64,000 nucleotides of DNA from Trissonchulus latispiculum (lineage: Eukaryota > Nematoda > Enoplea > Enoplida > Ironidae): NCBI GenBank assembly GCA_030248195.1, contig JASAND010000707.1:1-64000 (forward strand), read 5' to 3'. The notes below the pieces were generated by a model that was given only the letters and a program-made list of their open reading frames with translations, was not told the DNA's origin and ran no database searches. This document shows positions 1-10,895 of the stretch, in pieces. The translations under genes and the position numbers were made by a program. The first letter of the stretch is position 1, and each line of letters starts with the position of its first letter.

Positions 1-686
1 TACCTGCTTATGCTAACCAACTAAAGCCTACGTAATATTAAGGTTAACTTACAATTATCTGGTGTTTTAATGTGAAATCCCTATTAGTTGTTTACTTGTA
101 GGTTTGGGAATGAACTAATTAACTTAAAATCGAACCTAACTGGCTGGCTGTGAGTGAGTTTCCGCAGGTGATTATTTTTCATCAGTTTATGCAAAAATAC
201 AAAAGCTCACTCACTCACTGTCTCAGCAGCCATTCTACGCAGTCCCTATTTACCGACCTACCGACCTAGCCGAACTAAATAACTAACTACTTTCCACATA
301 ACTACCTAAGAAGCTCGGGGGCCCGTACCGAACCGCTATTCGATCCGGCGCTGGCAACTCCTGGCAGCCAGCCGAGTGATAAACGCGCAATCTACCACCC
401 TTTCACTTGAGCTTGTTTAAATTTGTGCAAAACTGGTATATACATAAAAGGAATTTTGAAGAACACGGAATTTGAGCAAAAGTTATATATTCTTGTAGAG
501 CTTAAAACTGAACATTTTTGTGCTTACAGCACCAAAAAATGTTAAGTAATTAGTGAAAAAAACATAATTAAAGTTTGCTTCTACATATGCTTAATTTGCA
601 CATACAACGTACTAACTGAACTGCACACTTGCTGGGTTGCTAAATTGCTTTCTCATATAGATTAGTCTGAACTTGTTCTAAATGTT
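1..686. other. AT-rich intergenic stretch, no gene seen
   Basis: No coding pattern or recognisable element is visible on either strand. The stretch is AT-rich and holds short runs built on CTAACTA/ACCTA and TCACTCAC motifs. It leads directly into the tRNA-like gene at 687. Confidence 0.5.
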
Positions 687-758
687 ACCCGTGTAGCTCA
701 ATGGATGAGCACTGGACCTACTAATGCAGAGAATCTGAGTTCGGATCTCAGCACGGGT
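687..758 (+). tRNA. tRNA-Arg-like gene or tRNA pseudogene
   Basis: The 72-nt segment folds as a cloverleaf. The acceptor stem ACCCGTG/CACGGGT is 7 perfect pairs, the D stem GCTC/GAGC is perfect, and the T stem CTGAG/CTCAG is perfect around the loop TTCGGAT. The anticodon stem CTGGA/TGCAG has one mismatch and encloses an 8-nt loop, CCTACTAA. The arm resembles tRNA-Arg(TCT), but the loop has one base too many, so the anticodon cannot be assigned safely. A T-rich stretch at 759-775 could terminate RNA polymerase III. An intact A box (TAGCTCAATGG) and a B-box-like sequence are present. It may be a tRNA pseudogene or the head of a tRNA-derived SINE rather than a working tRNA. Confidence 0.6.
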
Positions 759-3517
759 CTACTTCTTTTCTTTTTAGCTCGGCTCGTCTTTTGGCCTCTG
801 ACATGGGAAGTTAAGTGATTACGGTAATGACCATGAGCCCATGATCATTTTTAGGCCAAGCCCATTAATATCCCTGTCCTAACTGATCCTAACTATGCTG
901 ATTAATCGTTCAGTGCTATTAAAGAACTCAAAGCAATTAGTACAACAAGACTGTAAACCTTTTCCTACCTAGAGCTAAGTAAACTACCAGTCCCTTTAAT
1001 CGGATGTCTAATACATAAAACTAAATTTTGGATTACTTTCCGTAGTAACTTAAACTATTCTGTTGTAGTCCTAATTCGGATATTTCTGGATTCCATGAAT
1101 GCGGCTCATCCATCCCCTAATCTTGCAGGCCAACCTACACGGATCACTAGAAATCCAACAGATTTGTGCAGACCTAATTCGGGGTCATAGTGACCCTAGA
1201 CTGCAAGACCTGCTCTGAATCGCCGAATATACTGCCCACATTTCTATGCCAATTTCATACGATTTTTCACTCCAAAATTCGCACTTTCACAGCTGATTAC
1301 ACATCCAACCAACAAATATTACTGACTTTAATTTATATCTATGTTTTGGGCCCAAATTGCTAGTCAATTTGGCCCTAACTTTCCTGCCTAATATCTGAGC
1401 ATTTTACTCATTCACTCTGGCAGTCCCAATACCCTTATCAAACAAAGGGAGTTTACATGGTATGCCCTCACTCACACTCACAATCACACGCTTTCATAAT
1501 TCACACTCTACAAAGAGGGCTAACCGTGGAACCTCACACTCCATGAGGGGATTACCCAAGGAGCCACTTACGTAGATTTGGGGGTCTCATTCACACTACA
1601 AAGTACTACAATATTTACACATACGACTATACAAATATAACAAAGCCTAACTACTCCTGGACATTGTCTACCTACTTGTTGTATGCATATTTTTGCCCTA
1701 ATTCTGAAAGTGAACTTGATTTACATCTTCCAGCATTTTACTTTAAACTTTGGAACTTTATGAATTTTTGATAAAGAAAATTTTTTGTTGGATTTTGAAA
1801 CTTTGGCAGTTTAAGGAAAGCTGGACGAGTAATAATTGCTTAGGCAATTATTACTAAAAACAAATTACCGACACATTTCCGCTAAGGACCTTCTGATTAA
1901 TTAAATTAAGCGGCGAAGTCGGCCATTCCCCTCAGAACAACTTGATAATAAATAATTAGAAAATAGTTCTGAGTTTTAGTCCCTACTGATTTTTTAGGTA
2001 AGCCGACCTACACAAGACAGGACAACAATTCAGAAACACAGGCAATAATGTTGACTTCAGTAGCTACAATATTTGCGATTACGGCCGGCAATTCCTAATT
2101 GCTGGCTGTGAAGAAACAATCCTTAAATTAGCTCGGTTCTGACCATGAGGTCATAACCGAAGGGACCCCTATCTCCAACTCAGGGGGTGGGTCCCCACTT
2201 AGAATCCCATGCTTCATCACAACCCCCAAAATAAAACAGTGACACATAAAATATTTTGGGCGTGTGCTCTGCCCAAAATCAGGGGCCCAATCGGGCCGTG
2301 GCTTGCAGTCAGACCAAGACTAATTTTAAACAAGGCCCGAAAGGGCCACAAAAAGTGAGTTATTTGGCCAAAGGGGCCTTTGAAAATTCCTAAACGTTCC
2401 TAGTGTGTGGTTTCTGGCCCAGCATAGTGCGCTCATGTAGCCCTCATCGTGTGGTGCTCGTCGTGTAAGCTCAGTTCATCCCTTCTGACCAGTGTGGGTC
2501 AGAAGGGGCCTAACTCGCGTCCTAAGTACACTTTTTATTCCCAGCCAAATCGCTGGCACAACGGGAAAGCGTACTGCTAGAAGAGAGAAAACACGGCCGC
2601 TCTCGGCCAACCTCAGGTGAACACTGACTGGAAGATTTGAAGTGCCGGTGAAGCTGACAGGAGTCTGACAGCTCACTGGTGTTTGCTTTTCTGGCGGAAT
2701 TTCTTTGATTTTATTGGAGCTTCCAAGAAATTTGTGGAAGCTGCCCTATCTTAAACATGTGCCCAACTCGGGCTGGCCAAGCGGCTGATCCGTTGGCGGG
2801 GAGATTAACGAGGGAAAGGAATTATGACCCTCCAACTGACCCTAATTTTGAGTTATTTCCCAAGCCGAATTTTGGGAAACTTTGCGGACTTTTTGGTTAC
2901 CACGTAAAAGGTAACCAAAGGGAAATTTCAGACTTTAAAAATTGAAGTTGCCAGAATTAAAAAACGAGACTATACAAAATGAAGGCCTCTCGGGGCCGAT
3001 TGTGGAAAAACAATTATTAAGTGCCAATTTGGCCATGTTGTTTAGTAACTTTTATGTCTTATTATTTTTCGAGCGCTTCTTGTCTCCAAACCCCTTTCTT
3101 TCCTTTTGGGCGTGACCTTTCGGCCACAGACCGGGGGAAGCCGCCCGTTAATCCTAGTAACAATTGCTCTCCCTCACCAAGACTCTACTGTATCACTGCA
3201 AAAGGAGCGGAAGGGCAATTGTTGCGTAAAAATAACTGCATACTAACGACTACGTAATTTTTCCACAAGATAAAAACTAAAATATTATTATTCTACGTAC
3301 TTAACTACCTAAGACTGCCAGTTTATGTTTCATTTTAATTATTTGGGAGGGAGTTAAGCCCCGTCCGAACGTATTTTCACACCTAAGGTGTGTGTTCTAC
3401 TACCTTCTCTGCGAGGCAAGTCTCTGCTGGGAGAGAGCCAACAGAGGCTCAAGGAATGAAAGAAAACATGATTGAGCCTAACCTCACACAACTACTACGC
3501 ATTATTGTAAAGATCAT
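759..3517. other. Intergenic, no gene recognised
   Basis: Only short chance open frames occur here, none with family resemblance. A perfect hairpin sits at 1828-1855. The part around 2100-2400 is richer in GGCC-containing words such as GGCCCGAAAGGGCC. Nothing else is supported. Confidence 0.45.
1828..1855. repeat. Perfect 12-bp hairpin
   Basis: AGTAATAATTGC at 1828-1839 is followed by a 4-nt TTAG loop and its exact reverse complement at 1844-1855. The structure is plain in the sequence. Its function is unknown, and it could be the remains of a small inverted-repeat element. Confidence 0.6.
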
Positions 3518-4510
3518 TTAAGGTGGTGATTCCTTTTGGGCACATATTGTTGCTTGACGGTTCAAGTCAAGATGAAATTTGATGAAACTTTCCAAAATAA
3601 GTTCTTTTAGCATTTTAACACCCTCCGCGCAATCCCGCTTCAAAAATTCGACTTCTCCGCTCGGGGTCGTTTTTGCCGATTTTTGACAGTTAGACAGTCG
3701 CTGCACAGCTATGATTATATTCATTCGAAAGATCTTGTTGAGCTCTACATTTTTGCTTTTTGACGCACCTTTCTAGCTTTTCTCTGTAGTGAGATATAGC
3801 TGATTTTCTTATTTTGGGGTTGGAAACTTGTCATTTTTGCAGAAATCAAATAATCCTCCATTTCTTGAGCTACGCAAGCTGTAAAATTAAACTAAGGGTG
3901 TCAATTTGAAGGTCTCGTCGAGGCCGATTATTCGTGGCATTTTTTTAATCTTCTAAATGCTATCCTGTAGGCTGCTATCTTAAAAAATGTGGTTTTTGCA
4001 AAAACATGACCAAATTTTTTCCAGCGATTGTGGAGCATTTACTATGCAAGCTAGAGGGGTGCCACTTACTAGACGTGTTTTACACAAAAATACCCAGGGA
4101 CCCTTTTTTAGTTGCCCCGACTGCTACTTACTAGCTAAAGTGGTCGCTTGCCAAAGTTGGGAAAAGTAGGCAAAATCCAGGTTGCGCTTACATTTTAGCT
4201 AATTTCTTTATAACGAAGAGCGGTTTCATAATAATTAAAAAAGGGTCCCCAGGTATTTGATAGTGGAATCGAATGATATGGTCGATGCCTCACGAAAAAA
4301 TTTACTTTAGCCTGCAAAAAATCTGGAAAATTAAATTACTTCAAAGATGCAGTAAAATAATTTCCGAGAACCAAAGTTAGTTTCGTTGTATCCATTAGAA
4401 AGAGCAAATGTTAACGAGCATTTTGATATAAAAATGCCTTCTTAACTCTAACGAATGAAGGAGTAATAAGGGTTCAAAGTTGATGTCTCCAAAAGGAATC
4501 ACCACCTTAA
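3518..4510. mobile_element. Non-autonomous TIR element (MITE-like), ~1 kb
   Basis: Terminal inverted repeats of 22 bp start TTAAGGTGGTGATTCC at 3518, with the reverse complement ending at 4510. Both ends carry TTAA, which could be a TTAA target duplication as in piggyBac-type elements, or part of the TIR itself. An inner inverted pair occurs near 4090-4110 and 4226-4250, around AGGGACCC/GGGTCCC. No transposase frame is visible. A related terminus (CACCACCTTAAA) occurs near 8525-8537, which suggests a family. Confidence 0.55.
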
Positions 4511-5461
4511 GGCCAACATTACAAAATTAAAATGTAACTAATCAAAACTTCTTTTACTTATAACTTTCGCAATATTTGGAGTTAGGTGACCGGGTTTGGA
4601 GTTTTGGAATCAGCAGAGAATTGTCTTTCAGGTAAACCCAACTTGTATTTTGGCCAAAAATTTCACGAATTAAGGGGGGGGGGGTCCACCATGAAAAATT
4701 TTATGGTCACGGATTTTGCTCATTTTCACACAAAATTTTGTCACATATGTCCTGCATATCGAGTTTCAATTTCGAGTAGTTTCGTTCAGTACTTAACGAG
4801 TAACCGGCTATTAATTGCATGCAATTTGAAAACAGGTGAAAACGGCGGTGCCGCAGCAAATAAAGGCACTTTACACCTGAACTTCCTTGAGAATGGAGCT
4901 ATATTCGGTTGTATGTTTGATATCTGATGCAAACAAAGAACTTAGGGTAGCTTTTAATGGGAAAACGTTTCTTTATGACTTTATTTAATGATTTTAGGAA
5001 GTAGCACCGACGCTGGAAAGCCTTGACCACGAAAATCATTTAACGGCCAATAACTTGAATTTGGTGCATTTGCAGGCAACGGTTCAAGAAGAAAAAAATG
5101 TTCCCCACAATGAGAGCTTTCGATTGATATAAAATTTAACGTATTTCGAAAAATTTGAAAAATCGCTATTTTTGAGATTATGGTTGTCAGACCCCCATAT
5201 TTGGCCCCAGCGACCAACTGGGTGCACTAACCTGCGCTATTTGTGCCCAATCTTGACCTAAAGTCATCAATAATCGTGCGCAAATAGGTAGTCTAACATT
5301 TTATAGGTCTGTGTTGCCATAGCTCTAGGTTATTTGCCAAAAAAACGGGAATTTCCTACATTTTGCTAAAAATTGAGATTTCTGCGCCAGACAAATCTCG
5401 AAATCGGAAAGAGGTAACCAGGATCAATTGGTATCATTCGAAATGTCTTGTCAGAAGCTAT

Positions 5462-5635
5462 GATTTGTAGGAAGTAGAATTTTTAATTAGGGCTTGCAGC
5501 TTTCAGAATATTTCATCAAACTTGCTGACCCCCAATTTTAACATTGCAAAACAGTCAAATTTGGCTGTTCGCTAACTTAAAAAATTAATTAAAAATTTTT
5601 GAAGGCCTAAATTAAAATTCTGCTTCCTACAAATC
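5462..5635. repeat. Inverted repeat with ~30-bp arms
   Basis: The left arm (5462-5493) begins GATTTGTAGGAAGTAGAATT. The right arm (5606-5635) is its near-exact reverse complement, ending CTTCCTACAAATC, with a spacer of about 110 nt. It is probably a decayed foldback element. No target duplication is evident. Confidence 0.55.
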
Positions 5636-6184
5636 ACCTTTCGAGATCGTATATATGATATAGGATGGACGTTGAAGTGCTCCATTTTGTCGTTTGCAAG
5701 ATTTCTCTGGCGCACGGAAAAAATCACCACTTTTTCCGTTTCCTATGTTTAACACATACTGACGTCAACTTTGAGGTGAAATTACTCGCTAACCGTAAGA
5801 GATCCGACCTTCATTTCAAAAACTCGTTAAAATATACCAATCGGACAACAAAATATGTGAAAATTAGCAAAATCGGAGATGGTCGAAAAATCGGCCAAAA
5901 ATGGACCCCCCCCCCTTAACTAATTACTACCTAACTAATGCAAATTATGCCTATCTAACACTTATGATCACCAATTAACATTAGCCTATGTCACTAATGG
6001 GCGAATTAAGACCTTATTTTGACCCATCTTCCAATATTTGCACTTATTACTGGCGTAAAACGTTTTAAACTCGAAGTTTCTTGTTAAATTGTCGGTTATT
6101 CAACAACTTCTTTCTTTAGATTCGCCTTCCTTGATAATTTTTGGCTGTATTAGTCAGATTTTAACTGACTTCTTAACAATGAGA

Positions 6185-6290
6185 GGCCTTATTCGTGGCC
6201 TGGGAAGAGTAACGACTCCTCCGTTATACAACGCTAGCAATGTTAGGGCCTATTACTGGACCGGGAAGGGTAACGACCCCTCCATTATTG
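6185..6290 (+). repeat. Two-copy imperfect tandem duplication
   Basis: A unit of about 43 bp around GGGAAGAGTAACGACTCCTC (6185-6227) recurs as GGGAAGGGTAACGACCCCTC (6247-6289). The two copies differ by scattered substitutions. No function is inferred. Confidence 0.55.
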
Positions 6291-7481
6291 ACTGGTAACC
6301 TGCTGGAACCTCGTTAAGCTACATTCTGCTGAAATTCCATTCCATTTTCGCGTCATTTGCGTGAGAGTAGTGCTACTTCTAGTCTTATTCTTCCTATCTA
6401 CACTAGAACCTATGTCCCTAATGATAAATTTCTGGGGGGGTTTCACACTAACTGGCAACTCTGGTAATTTACATGACAATTACTTTATACAGTGCTTGGA
6501 CGTTTCATAGTTCACATCAAGATTTCACAGGCACGCCACTCATCAAGAATCGCAATCTACGACAAACTGAGCTTTCCTTGGTCATTTTTAGGTTTTATTT
6601 TGCCTTTTCCGTTACATTTTGTTTGATAAATTGGAGTAAAATGAAGTTCAGACTTCAAAGTTTTAGGAAGGAGGATCCTTTGGATCCCAAGTTTCGTGCT
6701 TGCGGTCGGCAGATGCAGAGCCTACCTTCTCGGCTCTGGGCGGCCTGGTATGTGCGTGACGTTTAGTGTGGTGATTTCATACACATTACAAATAATAATA
6801 TAAATAATATTTTAGTACGCACAATAGACACAGAGGGACCTTTTTCACCCTCCATGCCTATTGCTGTACATCTCCATTAAACAACATAAAAGGGACTTCA
6901 TAACTTAGCTTAGGTCGTGCTGAATCCTGTATCCAGAGGTCAAAAGACCATTCCAGCGCTTTGTCGGATCATCCGCACAGGAGTATATGCAGATTGAGAA
7001 GTAGCTATTGATGTGATATAGCCATCCTGACATACAATTCAACTGACTCTCCTGCTTCTAATGGACAGTTGATATACTGAATTAGAAGTTTGCTGTTGAG
7101 CCACCAGATAGTTGTCTTCTGATGGTGACTGCGACTTTACTCTGTGGATACAACAGGCTTACCGGCTTTCCGATGCCAAACCGCTTGTTATCAGCAGATT
7201 TAATCTTGATTGCAGTCAATATCCGATAACTTCGTGAGACGAACTAGCACCTGACATACCTTCTTGGCGGACCCCCTTTGTAGGCACGACTGGCTTTCGT
7301 GAAGTACTTCAACTGTGAATTCAATTACAAGAAAAAACTTCTCTATGCCAAGGACTGGAAATCAGCAGGTTTATTGCTTTATATTTTTCGTTGTATGGAC
7401 GATTTAACTGTAGTAAATGATAGAGGAAAATCAGAAATTGTTAAACCTGATGTATAACCTCCTTCCCTATTGTTAGTCCGC

Positions 7482-7857
7482 CAAAATGAAGACAGCTCTT
7501 CGGCAGAAGTATTAGACATTGATATTGCAATTAAAAACAAGAAATTTATTTTTAAGCCTTACGATAAAACCCATAAATTTACTTTTCATACAATAACGTT
7601 TACTCATATTGAATTTAATTTCTCACTGGAGCGTGCTTATAATTTTTAGAATTGAATCACAAAGACTATGGAAATTATCTGAAGATATAACCTGTTGGAA
7701 TACTGCTGTTCATAGTTTGTTTAAAAAACTGCGTTTAAGAGGATATTCTGAATTCTGAGGATATAACTAAATTATATAATCGAACTAGAATTTTCTGTCA
7801 ACAACTTCACGATAAAAATCTATCTAACTTAATTCAAAAACTATCTACTAAAAAGTA
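7482..7857 (+). pseudogene. Degenerate protein-coding scrap, possibly RT-like
   Basis: From about 7482 a 55-codon open stretch reads with the pattern LDIDIAIKNKKF, then YDKTHKFTF, then FTHIEFN. It ends at TAG near 7650. After stops and shifts, a further piece reads RTRIFCQQL near 7781-7807. The LDIDI...KF...YDK...F pattern resembles a segment found downstream of reverse-transcriptase cores in some animal retroelements, but I cannot assign a family. It is clearly broken and too short to encode anything by itself. The call rests on pattern recall only. Confidence 0.25.
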
Positions 7858-8475
7858 AATTAGTTGTATTTCAACTTTAAAAAATTATTTTTAAAATTAT
7901 TTACTTGTCTTTGTGTATTCCTAACACTACACATGGAATGTATGTATCCGCCCAGTTTCCCCATGCCAGGTGCGCACCTGGTGAGGCTGGGCGATGAGAA
8001 GCATGGGGCTGTGAGCACTCGTCTGATATATAGTATACAATCCATGTACCACATACTTTAACACTTGTTACACATATACACACGCATTTGTTGTTAAAGT
8101 ATATATATATGTCGTGCCCAAACCCCGATTTTGCCCAAAGCCCGGTCTGGGCAATAAATGCTTTGCCCAAACCCAGTTTGACACGATTTTCTCGACCGTT
8201 AAGACCTGCTGAGCCAAATACAAAAAATGACCCTCGGCCCATATGTCCTTCATATAGTGGCACAAAAGGAAGTTTTGGCCGATTCTTCAGTTTTGAGAAA
8301 TCGATGTTCAAAAATTGTTGGTCTATATTCATCCAGTTAGATGTCAGCATGTCAGAAAATTTCTGCTATTTTTTGCTAATTTTGTCAGTTTCGTGAGCCC
8401 ACGTGAATGCTCGGATAATATAATAAGCTTTAAAACAATGTATAAAGCTCTTTCAAACTCCCAAAATTGCGAAAG
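7858..8475. other. No gene; flank of decayed LINE
   Basis: Several overlapping short frames occur on both strands but none shows family resemblance. The stretch contains short repeated words around TGCCCAAACCC near 8113-8177. It borders the 3' side of the minus-strand LINE. Confidence 0.4.
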
Positions 8476-10713
8476 TTATAGCGTTTCAAAAAGCCACCAC
8501 AAAAGCACTGCACAAAAGGATACCACCACCTTAAATAAATTTGTCAGAAAATTTCGTTCTCGGGACTTAAAAATTCTAAATATAGAAGCTTGAATGTACA
8601 TAGCTTTCTTAAATAAATCTAAGCAATGTTCAAAATACTTTAGATTTAAGCTTAGGATGAATCCCAGATCCCTCATGCTAGATACACAAGGCAGATTTTC
8701 TCCTGCGATTTTATAATCTACAGGCTGTACGGCTGACCCGAAAACACAAACAAAACACTTTGAAATGGCTAGTTTACGTTGCCATTTAATGGACCATTCG
8801 TACTGCCTATTTAGATCTTTCTGGAGATGCATATTTGTCATTTCAGTTTTACCAGTTTTCAGATATAATTTTACGTCATCCGCATATATTAAAACTTTTG
8901 AAAATTTGATGCAATCCACTATGTCATTTATAAAAATTAAGAATAAAACCGGGTCGAGCACGGTACCCTGAGGGACTCCGCTATGCCCGTCGACTGGCTT
9001 CGACTTCGACATCAACGTCAACGTCGACATATTGGGTTCGGTTTTGAAGAAATGCTTTGATCCATTTGATTAGCCTTCCTCCAATGCCATTAATGGGATA
9101 CTGTGTCAAAAGCCTTTGCGAAATCTAGATAACAACAATGAATGCATTCGCCATCACTTCTAACTCGTGACCAGTCAACTAAAGACTTCATAACATTCGT
9201 TACGACAGATCGTTTTTTTCAAAAAACCGTGCTGGTTAACTGTAAAAAGTTTATTTAAATTAAAGAATTACAAAATCTCTAACTATACTTTCCGTTACCT
9301 TACAGCAAACCACTGTTAAACTCACTGGGCGGTAGTTTACGGGTTCTAAGTTGTTGCCTTTTCTTTCGTAAATAGGTATAGCCTTACCTCTCGCCACATA
9401 TTAGGAATTACTCCTGTTTCCAGGCTTGTAACAAGAACTTTACTGAGCGGATAGCAGATAGACTTCCTATTTTTTTAAGAAACAATGGTGGAAAGCCATC
9501 AGGACCCGCAGACAATTTGTTAGGGAGCTCTCGAAGATATTCTTCAACAATTTCTGGGTTTATTGTCAGGTTATCCAAAATATTGTTACACCTATTTGCT
9601 AAAGAAGGCAACTCTCCATTATCTACCGTGAAGACACTTGCAAATTGTTTATTGAGCATCTCAGCTTTTTTCATATTTGTCTTTGCCGTTTGATTTGCCG
9701 TTTCTAAAATAGGAATATTATGTTTGAAGTCAATTTTGATTTTACAAAATTATAAAACCTTTTCATGGAATTACTCTTAAGGATTTCCCCCTCAATTTGG
9801 AAAACATCAGCCTCTGCTGCCATTCTAGCTTGCTTTGTAGCTTTTTTATAATTGGGCAAATTTAATGCTGTCCGAGACCAGTTTATAGTTTGTCCACAGC
9901 TACGTTTTCTGTTGAAAAGAGTCCTTGTGTTTTGGGACCATCTGGATTTTGGAAATTTGGGTCTGACTGGTGCAAAAAGTTCGACAGCATAATCCAAAAT
10001 ATTTGAGAAAATGTCCCAGTTTTAATCTACATTAGAATTTTGATTAAAAATGTTATCCCAATCGATTGTTTCTAAAAACAATTTAACGATACATAATCAC
10101 ATTTATAAAAATCTTTATAACGCTTCTTCCTTGTATCCTGAACATTTTAGGGACAGTTAATGTCAAAGGTGAATATGATCACTTGAACGGAAAGGCTGAA
10201 AGACTGAAAGGGACGGATCCAGGCATCCAAACCGGGTACCACGACACGACCCTGGCAAAATTTATCAAATATAACCTACGGTAGTTTAAATTCCCGAAGA
10301 CTACCTTAAGAATCCGAGTGCTGTCGGGCCTGGTTTGGGCGTCCCTGAAAACATCCACGATACTTTCCCTAGCAACACCTATCTTATCAGCAATAATAGA
10401 CATACATTCTTTATCAGTTAGCTCCTGGCCATCTTTATCAGTAATTTTCTCAGGAATGCTTATGGCCACCAAGTTAAGTTTCTTCGATTCTGCTTCATCC
10501 AGCTCCTGAATGGCCGCAGCGATCATTCCAAATATCGAATCAGGTGAGAGAGTTGTTCCTGAAAGAAAGGAGTTCCTTCAGTTCATTAATGATATCGCTG
10601 CGCATTTTTGCAAAGTCAGTTTTGCAGCTGTCACAGACGTAGCCAAGGACTGACAGGGTGGAAGTGGTCTCCAGTTTCCGAAAAAACGGAGTCATCAAGG
10701 CCGATGCAGTTAG
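8476..10713 (-). pseudogene. Decayed CR1/Jockey-like LINE (ORF1 and RT fragments)
   Basis: Read on the minus strand, the order is as follows. An ORF1-like piece (10526-10179) has the NLVAISIPE and RPDSTRILKVVF features typical of LINE ORF1 proteins. A linker follows (9997-9704). An RT N-terminal piece (9674-9408) carries the ALNxxFxSVFT and SAGPDGFPP motifs. The RT core (9030-8476) has GVPQGTVLDPVLF and the YADD catalytic box. The apurinic endonuclease expected between ORF1 and RT is missing, and frames are broken by stops and shifts, so the copy is dead. It abuts the BEL LTR at 10714 without the CNT sequence that flanks the other LTR. Family assignment (CR1 versus Jockey) is by motif style and is not certain. 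Confidence 0.75.
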
Positions 10714-10844
10714 TGTGGATAAAGATCCAAATACTCAGGATAAAAGTCTGCTTTAACTATACTTTCCAAGAAGTGCTCAATACTCATAAACAAAGTGACA
10801 GATAAAAACCCAGGAAAATCCTTTTTAAAATCTAGTTTTTAACA
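10714..10844 (-). repeat. BEL 3' LTR (131 bp)
   Basis: This is a direct repeat of 33976-34106 with the same length and only a rare difference (CATAAACAAAG here, CATCAACAAAG there). It starts TGTT and ends CACA on the minus strand. The purine-rich GCCCGGGAAGAT just upstream (minus strand, 10856-10845) is the likely polypurine tract. Confidence 0.85.
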
Positions 10845-10895
10845 ATCTTCCCGGGCGGCAATAGCCAAAATTTAAATTCTTTTCTTCATCAAATT

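Larger units (their letters stand above)
4511..7480. other. Intergenic, no gene recognised
   Basis: AT-rich DNA with short chance frames only. It contains an inverted repeat (5462-5635) and a short tandem duplication (6185-6290), described separately. A poly-C run near 5907-5916 resembles the C-runs seen in the GypA leader. Confidence 0.45.

Noticed and set aside
4586..4927. 113-codon plus-strand frame
   Set aside because: It spans a G-run and AT-rich noncoding DNA, with no conserved motif or neighbouring exon signals.
7901..8350. 149-codon minus-strand frame
   Set aside because: No domain resemblance, and overlapping frames of similar length exist on both strands, so it is probably chance.
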